A DNA stretch of 64,000 nt from Halothiobacillus sp. Lineage in GTDB: Bacteria > Pseudomonadota > Gammaproteobacteria > JAAZVP01. Shown piece by piece: positions 57,005 through 64,000 of this stretch (positions are counted from its first letter, which is position 1; every line of letters begins with the position of its first letter). The stretch lies in assembly GCA_018623495.1 (NCBI GenBank), contig JAAZVP010000002.1, forward strand, positions 24,600 to 88,599. Direction: 5' to 3'. The position numbers were made by a program, and so were the translations under genes. Below the pieces are notes generated by a model. That model did not search any database and had not been told where the DNA came from. It saw only the letters and a list, made by a program, of their open reading frames with translations.

Positions 57005-57592
57005 TCAACGATGCCCGACCCAGAACACCACCAGCGCGGTGACCAGCGCGATCACCAGCGTGCGCAAGGCCATCCACAGCCAGAAGGTGCCGGCGATGCG
57101 CCCGAGAAAGGCCCCGAGCAGAAAGATCACCGCGAAGGCCGCCAGGATGGCCGCCTCCAGGGGCCGTAACGGCAGCGGCAACCCCGCCGCCGCGGCCCAT
57201 AGCGGCAGCAGGATGCACAAGGAGACCAGAAGCGGCGCCGCCCCGCTCACCAGCGCCACCATCACCGGCAGGTAACGCGATGCCCGGGCATGGGCCGAGG
57301 CCTCCAGCGAGGCCACCATCGCGGCCTCGAGGTCCTGCAGTTCGCGGCGGCGCTCGGCGGCCTCGCTGACATCGGTGCTGCTCACCCCGGAAACCCCCAG
57401 GGCAACCCCGGCCCCGATGCAGGCGTTGATCACGGTGCCCAGGCGCACGTCACCGCTGACGAAGAACCCCATGCAAGGCCCCAGTTGCGCCAGGGCGCCA
57501 TCGAAGCCGTTGGTGACGAAATAGCGCCGCCCGATGTGCTGCGCCTGCGAGAGGGCGGCCAGGAACTGCATTCGCCGCCAGAGCGCCCTCAT
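57005..57592 (-). CDS. VIT/CCC1-like (TIGR00267-type) membrane protein
   Basis: 195 residues, start MRALWRRMQFLAALSQAQHIGRRYFVTNGFDGALAQLG. Four to five membrane helices with DGALAQLGPCMGFFVSG and CIGAGVALGVSGVSSTDVSEAAERRRELQDLEAAM, the pattern of VIT-like proteins in which helix 1-2 carries acidic and Gly-rich positions. Plant and yeast VIT/CCC1 proteins move Fe2+ or Mn2+. It overlaps the DUF211 gene by 4 bases. The longer track ORF runs through that gene in a shadow frame. Confidence 0.78.
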   Translation of the reverse strand: MRALWRRMQFLAALSQAQHIGRRYFVTNGFDGALAQLGPCMGFFVSGDVRLGTVINACIGAGVALGVSGVSSTDVSEAAERRRELQDLEAAMVASLEASAHARASRYLPVMVALVSGAAPLLVSLCILLPLWAAAAGLPLPLRPLEAAILAAFAVIFLLGAFLGRIAGTFWLWMALRTLVIALVTALVVFWVGHR

Positions 57593-57852
57593 GTGCCGCC
57601 GCCGACCACCTCGACCTCGTCGATGCTCTGCAGCGCGCCGCCGATGTCGCGGATGGCCGCCTCGATGGCGTCGAAATCGATGTCTTCGCCGTGCACGACC
57701 ACCACGATCGATTCCGTGCGGGCATCCACCCCCTCCACCGTGACACTCACACGGTAGCCCGGGCCCTGCTCCGCCAACACCCGGGCGAACTCCAGGGCGT
57801 TGGGCTTGTGCGGCTTGAGAATGTCCAGCACCACTCGCCTGACCGCTGCCAT
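57589..57852 (-). CDS. DUF211 family protein
   Basis: 87 residues, start MAAVRRVVLDILKPHKPNALEFARVLAE. It has the ferredoxin-like beta-alpha-beta layout of DUF211: VRRVVLDILKPH, GYRVSVTVEGVDARTESIVVVVHGEDIDFDAIEAAIRDIGGALQSIDEVEVV. DUF211 is best known from archaea and is frequently adjacent to the VIT-like gene, as here (4-base overlap). A metal- or ligand-binding accessory role is inference. The upstream start in the track (57915) is less likely. Confidence 0.82.
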   Translation of the reverse strand: MAAVRRVVLDILKPHKPNALEFARVLAEQGPGYRVSVTVEGVDARTESIVVVVHGEDIDFDAIEAAIRDIGGALQSIDEVEVVGGGT

Positions 57853-57987
57853 GCACCCTCCTCCGTGGTTGGCGGGCCGCGCCACTGCGCTGCTTCTGAC
57901 TATACTCGATGACACAGGGAGGTTTCACAACCGGGCACCCCGGCAGAAAAAAGGAACCCCCAATCACCGACGAGGAGGAAGGCAGCC

Positions 57988-58821
57988 ATGCGACCCACAT
58001 CCAGCCTGTTGGGCGGACTGGCGATGTTGCTGGCCCTGGTGGCCACCCCGGCAAGTGGCCAGCTGCAGAGCCCGGTCTACGGCTCGGAATTCATGACCAC
58101 CGAGGAAATCGCCGAGTACCACCAGAAGCGCAGCCGGATCGAGGACCCCGACGCGCTCGAAGCATTCGACCAGGAGCACTACCGCAGGATCCGGAAACGC
58201 ATTCGCGAATCGGGCGCCTCGCTGGAATCCTGGACCGGCTACTCCGAGACGCGCGAGAAACCCGTCGACTGGGGCCGCTACACCACCGCCATCTGGAAAC
58301 ACATGACCCCGGCGGAACGCGAACACCACACTGCCTACCTGCGCAGCCTGCCCAGGGCCGAGGACCGGCTCGCCTACCTGACCAAGCTCTACGAGTTCAT
58401 CGAGGCCAAGGCCAAGGTCGAGGGCCGCAGGATCGAGCCCGCTGCGGCCGAACAGCCCAGGGTCTACGGCGAGATGCTGATGACCCCCGAGGAGAAGAGT
58501 GCCTATCTCGGCCTCATGAGCATCCTTCCCGAGGAAGAACGAGTCCAGCAGGAAGCCGCGCACTACCGGCTGATCCAGCGCCGCGCCCGGGAGATCGGCG
58601 GCGGCATCTCGGACTGGGCCGGCACCAGCCGGGCCGGGGAACACCCCTGGGGCGAGGACGAGCCCGGGCGGATGATGTACTACTGGAGCCTGATGTCCGA
58701 CGAGGAACAGGCCAGACACGTGGAGAAACTCCGGGAGATGCCCGACGCCCAGGCCCGGATCGACTACATCCAGAAGCAGTACGAACGCATCAAGCGGGAA
58801 CGCGAGGGCGGCAACCAATAG
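57988..58821 (+). CDS. exported repeat protein of unknown function
   Basis: 277 residues with a signal peptide (LLGGLAMLLALVATPASG). The mature protein consists of two diverged copies of a unit of about 110 residues. Copy 1 has VYGSEFMTTEEIAEYHQKRSRIED then MTPAEREHHTAYLRSLPRAEDRLAYLTK. Copy 2 has VYGEMLMTPEEKSAYLGLMSILPEEERVQQEAAHYRLIQRRA then MSDEEQARHVEKLREMPDAQARIDYIQK. It is highly charged, helical and free of cysteine. A terminator follows. No enzyme motif is visible; a periplasmic chaperone or binding role is a guess. Confidence 0.75.
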   Translation: MRPTSSLLGGLAMLLALVATPASGQLQSPVYGSEFMTTEEIAEYHQKRSRIEDPDALEAFDQEHYRRIRKRIRESGASLESWTGYSETREKPVDWGRYTTAIWKHMTPAEREHHTAYLRSLPRAEDRLAYLTKLYEFIEAKAKVEGRRIEPAAAEQPRVYGEMLMTPEEKSAYLGLMSILPEEERVQQEAAHYRLIQRRAREIGGGISDWAGTSRAGEHPWGEDEPGRMMYYWSLMSDEEQARHVEKLREMPDAQARIDYIQKQYERIKREREGGNQ

Positions 58822-58828
58822 CCCCTTC

Positions 58829-58858
58829 GGGGCCGCATCTCCATGCGGCCCCTTCCTT
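58829..58858 (+). terminator. terminator after the repeat protein gene
   Basis: GGGGCCGCAT and ATGCGGCCCC pair around CTCC and are followed by TTCCTT, just past the stop codon. Confidence 0.7.
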
Positions 58859-59541
58859 CACAGCCCCCACCCCAGGCCCGTGGCCAATGCCATGGCCACC
58901 AGCATCACCGCACTGCCCCGCTCCATGAAGGGCCGCCAGCGCTGCAGCTGACGCCGGATCTCCACACTGACCCGCCCCAGGCCGAAACCGAGGATCACCC
59001 CCGGGATCACCACCGCGCCCAGACCGAACCCCAGCCCCAGCAGGCTGCCTCCAATGAGCGTCCCGCTGGCCGCGGCAGCAGCGATCACGGTCGCCAGGGG
59101 CAGGCAGGGCGTCACCGCCATGCCAGCGCCGAGCAGGAACACCCCCGGGGCCGACGGTCCGCGGGTCCCCGGCCCGATCCGCTCGGGCGGGCGAACCCCC
59201 GGCATCCGCCCGGTCACACACCCCGCGTGCCGGCGGCGCCACAGGCCGAGAGCCAGCCACAAGACCACCGCCGCGAGCGCCAGGCGGGCCAGCGGATGTT
59301 CCAGCCAACCCTCGACCCACGCCCCCAGCATTCCCGCGGCCGCCCCCAGGCCGACATAACCCGCCAACCGCCCCAGGGAGAAGACCCCGGCAATCCGCCA
59401 GGCCGAGCGGGAATCCCCCGCCCCGCCCAGCATCAGCGGGCCCACGTAGGGCAGACACGTCAGCGTGCAGGCCCCGGCCCCGAAGGACAGGCCCAGCACG
59501 GCGGCGGCCAGGAAGCCGATCGATCCGGGATCAACGCCCAC
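58858..59541 (-). CDS. DsbD/CcdA-like (TauE/SafE-annotated) membrane protein
   Basis: 227 residues, about six membrane helices. Two half-repeats carry the key cysteine motifs CTLTCLPYVGPLMLGG and, after a charged loop, GMAVTPCLPLATVIAAA, arranged like the thiol-carrying helices of CcdA/DsbD. Proteins of this type are often labelled sulfite exporters. In this position it most likely shuttles electrons or thiol reductant across the membrane. Last gene of the receptor-polyferredoxin operon, overlapping its predecessor by 11 bases. Confidence 0.8.
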   Translation of the reverse strand: MGVDPGSIGFLAAAVLGLSFGAGACTLTCLPYVGPLMLGGAGDSRSAWRIAGVFSLGRLAGYVGLGAAAGMLGAWVEGWLEHPLARLALAAVVLWLALGLWRRRHAGCVTGRMPGVRPPERIGPGTRGPSAPGVFLLGAGMAVTPCLPLATVIAAAAASGTLIGGSLLGLGFGLGAVVIPGVILGFGLGRVSVEIRRQLQRWRPFMERGSAVMLVAMALATGLGWGL

Positions 59542-60589
59542 GGGAGGACTCCTTGTCGTCGGCCGGACGGATCACCCCGCCCAGCGTCTGTGCCTCCCAG
59601 CGGCCCTGGGCGGCCTTGCGCTTCTTGAAGTACTGCGGGCTGGCCGAGAAGACCTTGAGACCCGCATAGCGGATCTGGAGCACGTCCTGGTCCGGGCAGA
59701 ACTCCACGCAGCGCCCACACAGGGTGCAGTCCGGGAAGGTGACATCGCGGTTTTCCATCTCGGTGTGGATCTCGCGGATGTCCATGGGACAGGCGCTGGC
59801 ACACAGCCCGCAGCGGTCGCACCGCGGCGAGGCATTCTTGACCAGTCGCACCAGCCCCAGCTTGCGGAACACGGCGTGCAGGGCGAGCATCGGGCAGATC
59901 CGGCAGAACGGCTGGCGCATCACCAGGCCCAGGGCAATCATCAGCCCGAAGAGGAAATCGGCGGTCACCGACAGCACGAAATACCCCGGGCCGGAGGTAT
60001 CCACGTAGAGCTGGGAAGCATCCCCCGTGGCCAGCGTGGTCATGATCCGGCTGGGACAGACCTTGCAGAAGGCGTCCCCGAAGGCATGCCCGGTCAGCCC
60101 CAGGCCGGTCATCAGCGGCAGCCCGAAGACCAGCCCTCCGAGCATCAGCCACTTCACGGGCCGCAGCCGATCCACCACCCGGTCATCCAGGGAGGTGATC
60201 CGGGCAAGGCCGAGCTTCTGGCCGATCATGTGGGTCACCTCCTGGAAGAACCCCAGCGGGCAGATCCAGCCGCAGAAGGCCTTGTTGAGCAACACGAACA
60301 GGACCAGGAACGTGCCCAGGGTGGTGAGAAACGGAATCAGGGCCTTGATCACCGATTCCCCGGCCACCAGGGCCGCCCCGACCCGGTGATCCACCTGGTG
60401 CTGGAAGGGGATCAGCACGCAGTAGTCGGCATTCTGCTGGTCATAGGCACAGGACAGGGCCGGCAGCGCCCCGCTGACCTTGTCCGCGGCATAGAAGCCC
60501 ACGATCAGCGACCCGTAGACGAGAAAGACGAAGGCGGCCAGCTGCACCAGCTTGCGCAACAGCGAGAGGTTTTTCAGCGATGCGAACAT
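59531..60589 (-). CDS. NapH-like membrane polyferredoxin
   Basis: 352 residues. Membrane helices carry three CxxCP-type motifs (FCGWICPLGFFQE, FCKVCPSR and FCRICPML), and the C-terminal domain has two [4Fe-4S] ferredoxin clusters, CDRCGLCASACP and CTLCGRCVEFCP. This is the NapH/CcoG/NosR C-terminal pattern of quinol-linked electron donors to the periplasm or to bound metal. The start at 60589 (MFASLKNLSLLRK) replaces the track start. It follows the periplasmic protein gene by 4 bases and is followed by the DsbD-like gene. Confidence 0.88.
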   Translation of the reverse strand: MFASLKNLSLLRKLVQLAAFVFLVYGSLIVGFYAADKVSGALPALSCAYDQQNADYCVLIPFQHQVDHRVGAALVAGESVIKALIPFLTTLGTFLVLFVLLNKAFCGWICPLGFFQEVTHMIGQKLGLARITSLDDRVVDRLRPVKWLMLGGLVFGLPLMTGLGLTGHAFGDAFCKVCPSRIMTTLATGDASQLYVDTSGPGYFVLSVTADFLFGLMIALGLVMRQPFCRICPMLALHAVFRKLGLVRLVKNASPRCDRCGLCASACPMDIREIHTEMENRDVTFPDCTLCGRCVEFCPDQDVLQIRYAGLKVFSASPQYFKKRKAAQGRWEAQTLGGVIRPADDKESSRGR

Positions 60590-60593
60590 GGGT

Positions 60594-61388
60594 CTATTTC
60601 CTCCCCCGGTGACGTTGGCGGCGGTCGGGTCGGGCCAGGCGGCGGACGCCGCCCCAGCCGGCGACCCCGGCCACCATCCCGACCAGGGCCACACCGAGGC
60701 CGGGGGCGGTGCGCTGCCAGTGGCCGGGATCGACGTGGTAGGCCGCACTCAGGGTGGTGACATGGCCTTCCGTCTCGGCGGTCAGCACCAGCTCTGCCGG
60801 GCGATTGGCCCGCCGGCCGGGACGCGTGGTCTCGAAGTCGTCGGGCAGGGTGAACACCGCCCGACCCCGGCGGTCGGTGACCGCCTCCATCGCCGTTCCA
60901 TGGCTGGTCGTCAGGATGATCGCCTGCCCGGCCAGCGGCCGGCCGTCGAATCGGACGAGAAAGGCGGCCTCCTCGCCCGCCCGGTAGCGCTGGTGCTCCC
61001 GGGGGAGCGGATCGGGGACGATCTCCAGCCTAGTCTTCTCCAGGCCGGTCAGCTCGGAGGGGCTGTGGCCGGTGGGGCGGCCGTGGCGAAAGACGTAACG
61101 GATGGCGGTCTCGGTCCGTCCCTCCCGCTGCTGGCTGGCCACCAGGGCGTGGTAGTTGTTCTGCCCGGTGCGGGGCGGGCGAAACAGCCCGTCTTCCGGG
61201 GTCAACTCCCGGCTGCCCAGGTCGGCGGTCAGCAGGCGGGTTTCGGCATCCGTCGCCCCTTTCAGGACGTAGCCGCCATGCCGCGGCGAATCCCCACCGG
61301 CCGGCTGCCAGACCAGTTCGGCGCGGGCGCCGCCGGCCAGCACCAGGCCCAGGAGCACCGGCATCCATCGCATTGTTTTCCCTGCCAT
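60594..61388 (-). CDS. exported protein with one C-terminal membrane anchor
   Basis: 264 residues, start MAGKTMRWMPVLLGLVLAGGARAE at 61388 with a cleavable signal peptide. The mature domain has GYVLKGATDAETRLLTADLG and AEEAAFLVRFDGRPLAGQAIILTTSHGTAMEAVTDRRGRAVFTLPDDF, a beta-sandwich pattern like DUF4198 (nickel/cobalt-associated) proteins. A C-terminal helix (GLGVALVGMVAGVAGWGGV) and basic tail anchor it. It starts 2 bases after the TonB receptor stop and is probably a periplasmic ligand handler for that receptor. Confidence 0.75.
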   Translation of the reverse strand: MAGKTMRWMPVLLGLVLAGGARAELVWQPAGGDSPRHGGYVLKGATDAETRLLTADLGSRELTPEDGLFRPPRTGQNNYHALVASQQREGRTETAIRYVFRHGRPTGHSPSELTGLEKTRLEIVPDPLPREHQRYRAGEEAAFLVRFDGRPLAGQAIILTTSHGTAMEAVTDRRGRAVFTLPDDFETTRPGRRANRPAELVLTAETEGHVTTLSAAYHVDPGHWQRTAPGLGVALVGMVAGVAGWGGVRRLARPDRRQRHRGRK

Positions 61389-61390
61389 GA

Positions 61391-63590
61391 CTAGAACTCC
61401 ACCGATGCGCCGATACGCCACACCCGCCCGGGGTTGACCACCAGCGACAGGTCCTCCTCGTCGTAGGTGCCGTCGGCATTGCTGTCGTAGAACCCGCGGG
61501 CGGTGTTGTAGTAGTCCTCGTCGAAGAGGTTGTCGATGCGGGCAAACAGCGACCAGTCGGCGCCGCCCTGTCGGAAGTCGTAGTTGGCCAGGAGGTTGAC
61601 GATCCCCCGGCCGTCGATGGATTCCTGGTTGATCTCGTCGGCGTAGTAACGGGAGGTGGCATCCAGCTCGCCGCTCAGGGTGAGCCGTTCGTTGACCCGG
61701 CCGGTGACGGTGAGGTTGAGGTGGTGCTCGGGCACCCGGGGCACGTCATTGCCGGTGTTGTCGTAGTGGACGATGGTCGGGTTGCGCCAGCGCTTGCCCA
61801 GCATCAGGTTGAAGTTGTCGTAGTCGGTGAAGCGGGCATCCAGGTAGGTGTAGGCCAGGTCGAAGGACAGCCGCCGCGAGGCGTCGCTGGTCACGGCCAG
61901 CTCCAGGCCCCGGTTACGCATGCCGCCGATGTTCTGATACTGGTCCGTGGTGCCGGACTCGGGATCGGCATACTGCCCCGCCACCGGCATGATGTAGTCG
62001 TCGCGCTGGATCTCGAAGATCGCGGCCTCGACGTTGACCGGCAGGCCGAACAGGTGGCCCATCCCCCGCAGGCCGAACTCCAGGTTGAGGGCCCGCTCGG
62101 GATCCAGGTCCGGGTTGCTGGCCGTGTCGCCGAAGGGGCTGATGCTGCCGGCAAACAGCTGCTCGATGGTGGGGGTGCGAAAGCCGGTGGAGGCGTTGGC
62201 GAACAGGGCCAGCCGGTCACTCAGGTCGTGGTTGACCCCCAACCGCCAGGAGGGCACCTCGAAGGTCCGGTCCAATTCCAGGTCCTGCAGGTCACTGGTG
62301 TAGTCCAGACGGATGTGGTCATAGCGGCCGTTGGCCGTCAGCGTCCAATCCGGGGCCGGCCGGTACTTGAACTCGGCATACAGGGCCTGGACCGCCTCCT
62401 CGGTCTCGTTGTCCTCGGTGATCGTCCCGGCCTCGTAGACCGTGCGGGAGTACGGCGAGCGCTTGAAGTCGGTGATGTATTCCTGCTCGTTGGCATAACG
62501 GTTGTCCCGGAGATCCACGCCGAACAGCCAGCCGGTGCGCTCTGCGCCCATGCGCAGCTCGCTCTTCACCCCCCGCTGGACCTGGTGGTAGTCGTTGCCC
62601 TGGGTATAGGCATCCACGTCCTCCACCGGGTCGCCGTTCTCGTCGTATTTCTGGGGAGCGGATACGAATTCGGTGTGGTCGGCAAAGCGGTAGACGTTGG
62701 CCATCCAGTTGGCGCCCGAGACGAAATCCCGGTTGTAGGTGAGAAACACCTTGTCCAGGGCCACGTCGAACATGCGGGCATAATCCCGCCCTTCCACGCT
62801 CTCCGGGTCCTCCTCGGCCTGGGTCACTCCCCGAACCGTGCCGTGACTGTCCTTGTCCCGGTCGGCCACCTCGAAGCCCAGGGTGAGATCGCTCCAGTCG
62901 TCGATCAGGTACTGGAGCTTGCCGTTGGCGTAGTCGGCCTTGTAGTAGGACTGGAAGTGATAGCCATCCGACTGGCGGCGGGAGACCTGGACATGGGCGT
63001 TGACGTCACCCCGGGCATAGCCGGCCCGGGCCAGCTTTTTGTCGAACCCGAAGGCACCCCGCTCCGCCGCCAGCTTGACGCCGTGCCGGGCACCGCGCTT
63101 GGTGGTGATCACCACCGCCCCGGCCAGGGCATCCTCGCCGAAGAGATAGGAGGCCCCGCCCTTGATCACCCGCACGGACTCGATGTTGTCCAGGTCGATG
63201 TTGACCCGCCCGGTGCGCTCGAAGACGGGGACGCCGTCGATGACCACTGCCACCCCGGGCTTCTCGCCCATGAAACGCTGGTTCTCCACCCCGCGAATGT
63301 GGATCTTGAGCGAGTCGCCCCCCCTGGACCTCCGTGGTCACCCCGGGAACGCCCTGCAGCAACTGCTGGATGTTCTCGGGGTGGGCCCGGTCCACCGCCT
63401 CGCCCTGGATCACTGCGGTGCTGGAGGGGTTGGACCGCTGGTCGGTGAAACGATCACTGATGGTGCTGGATTCGATGGTGACCGCACCGAGACTGGTGGC
63501 GGGCTGCGCGCTCAGGTAGCCGGGCAGGCCCGCGAGAACGGCCATCCCCATCGATGCAGCGTACCGGCAAGAGATTCGTCCACTCATCAT
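61391..63590 (-). CDS. TonB-dependent outer-membrane receptor, one-base frameshift
   Basis: Receptor of about 732 residues if the frame is repaired. The first frame encodes a signal peptide (AASMGMAVLAGLPGYLSAQ) and the plug start (SSTAVIQGEAVDRAHPENIQQLLQGVPGVTTEVQGG). The second continues with DSLKIHIRGVENQRFMGEKPGVAVVIDGVPVFERTG and the whole beta-barrel, ending VWRIGASVEF. The frames meet at seven Gs (63319-63325); with six Gs the reading QGGDSLKIHIRG is restored. A sequencing error and phase-variable slippage are equally possible. The ligand is not evident. It heads an operon with a periplasmic protein, a polyferredoxin and a DsbD-like protein. Confidence 0.88.
63319..63325 (-). repeat. 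G7 homopolymer in the TonB receptor gene
   Basis: Seven Gs on the coding strand at the point where the receptor frame shifts. One base fewer restores the full-length protein. Such tracts are both slippage sites and common assembly errors. Confidence 0.85.
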
Positions 63591-63787
63591 TCCCCCTTCT
63601 GTCGTTATGGTTATCGAGCCGGGGGACCGTTAACAAGACGCGTGCCAATACATCCTTTACGAACAATCAGTCACTTGGGGGCGACGCGAGAGCCGGACTC
63701 GGGGCAAATGCCCCATTCGGTTGGCGAGGTGGCCCAGGTCGAGAAACGCGACGACCGCGGGCATCGGTGGGAAATGGCGAAGGCATC

Positions 63788-63825
63788 AAAAAAAAACCCG
63801 GCCATCTTGCGATGGCCGGGGTTTT
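63788..63825 (-). terminator. terminator after tRNA-Glu
   Basis: On the minus strand CCCGGCCATC and GATGGCCGGG pair around GCAA and are followed by eight Ts. The gene-free 63591-63830 holds this and little else; a GATAACCATAAC stretch near 63620 is only weakly Fur-like. Confidence 0.92.
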
Positions 63826-63830
63826 CGATA

Positions 63831-63905
63831 TGGCGTCCCCTAGGGGATTCGAACCCCTGTTACCGCCGTGAAAGGGCGGTGTCCTAACCGCTAGACGAAG
63901 GGGAC
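63831..63905 (-). tRNA. tRNA-Glu (TTC)
   Basis: 75 bases including CCA. The acceptor stem GTCCCCT/AGGGGAC with discriminator G, anticodon loop CTTTCAC (TTC) and T-arm CAGGGGTTCGAATCCCCT match the tRNA-Glu pattern. Confidence 0.97.
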
Positions 63906-63955
63906 AGGAAACCTTCATCACGGGCCGGCACGGGGCCGACCGGGCTTTTTGATTG

Positions 63956-64000
63956 TGGCGTCCCCAAGGGGATTCGAACCCCTGTTACCGCCGTGAAAGG
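63956..64000 (-). tRNA. second tRNA-Glu (TTC), cut by the window end
   Basis: The 3' half of a tRNA identical in its T-arm and anticodon stem to the one at 63831, differing in the acceptor (TTGGGGAC instead of TAGGGGAC). The 5' half lies beyond the window. Confidence 0.9.

Noticed and set aside
63591-63660. Fur box upstream of the TonB receptor
   Set aside because: GATAACCATAAC matches only part of the consensus and no promoter alignment supports it.
63554-63921. ORFs ending RGFEPLLPP or containing GGNRGSNPLGD
   Set aside because: Translations across tRNA-Glu, not proteins.

Overview
The window is high-GC DNA, almost wall-to-wall coding. It reads as a chromosomal segment of a gammaproteobacterium, plausibly a halophilic, sulfur- or metal-active lineage near the Chromatiales/Ectothiorhodospirales. 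The evidence is the gene order tig-clpP-clpX-lon-hupB-(tRNA-Asp)-ppiD, the pcnB-folK-panB-panC cluster, tpm, feoABC, nhaA, a DsrE-type protein, a rhodanese and a polyferredoxin operon. The lineage is inferred from gene content; no rRNA is present. No prophage, CRISPR array or complete insertion sequence was found.

Layout. 0.2-3.1 kb: ppc with its terminator. 3.2-14.7 kb (minus): pantothenate, folate and poly(A) polymerase genes, a HAD phosphatase, and a yejABEF-type peptide importer. The importer is split between yejB and yejE by a LysR regulator, a divergent c'-type cytochrome gene and a remnant of a TrkA-N/antiporter gene. 14.8-15.9 kb: fabI and a 26-codon membrane microprotein gene. 15.9-25.1 kb (minus): protein quality control (ppiD, tRNA-Asp, hupB, lon, clpX, clpP, tig), with a long structured leader before hupB. 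25.4-29.2 kb: MoxR-DUF58-transglutaminase operon. 29.2-34.6 kb: an IscR-like regulator without cysteines, DUF1249, tRNA-Arg(CCT), pyrD, an M48 protease, a glycosyltransferase, a GlcG/HbpS-like protein and initiator tRNA. 34.7-39.5 kb: a small gene coupled to tpm, a PreP-like protease and a DUF2189 membrane protein.

39.6-50 kb is the most accessory-looking part. A histone-deacetylase-family gene is disrupted by a 340-bp MITE-like element with perfect 26-bp terminal inverted repeats. It is followed by a lipoprotein, a Fur-box-controlled DUF6858 gene, a TetR regulator with an operator-like dyad before a periplasmic DsrE protein, and a Pat-type protein acetyltransferase divergent from an intact second deacetylase. 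A tandem rhodanese, nhaA and a small membrane protein complete this part. 50.1-58.8 kb: a DHH phosphoesterase, feoABC, a PAP2 phosphatase with an extra domain, a DAACS symporter, a DUF211/VIT-type pair and a repeat-built periplasmic protein. 58.9-63.6 kb (minus): a TonB receptor, periplasmic protein, NapH-like polyferredoxin and DsbD-like membrane protein, read as a metal uptake and redox operon. Its receptor gene carries a one-base frameshift in a G7 tract. The window ends in two tRNA-Glu genes, the last one cut off.

The best candidates for something unusual are the MITE and its degenerate relative near tRNA-Arg, the poly-G frameshift, the receptor-polyferredoxin operon, the split yej operon, the hupB leader, the microprotein and the cysteine-free IscR homologue. 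No single locus can be declared a new system from sequence alone.
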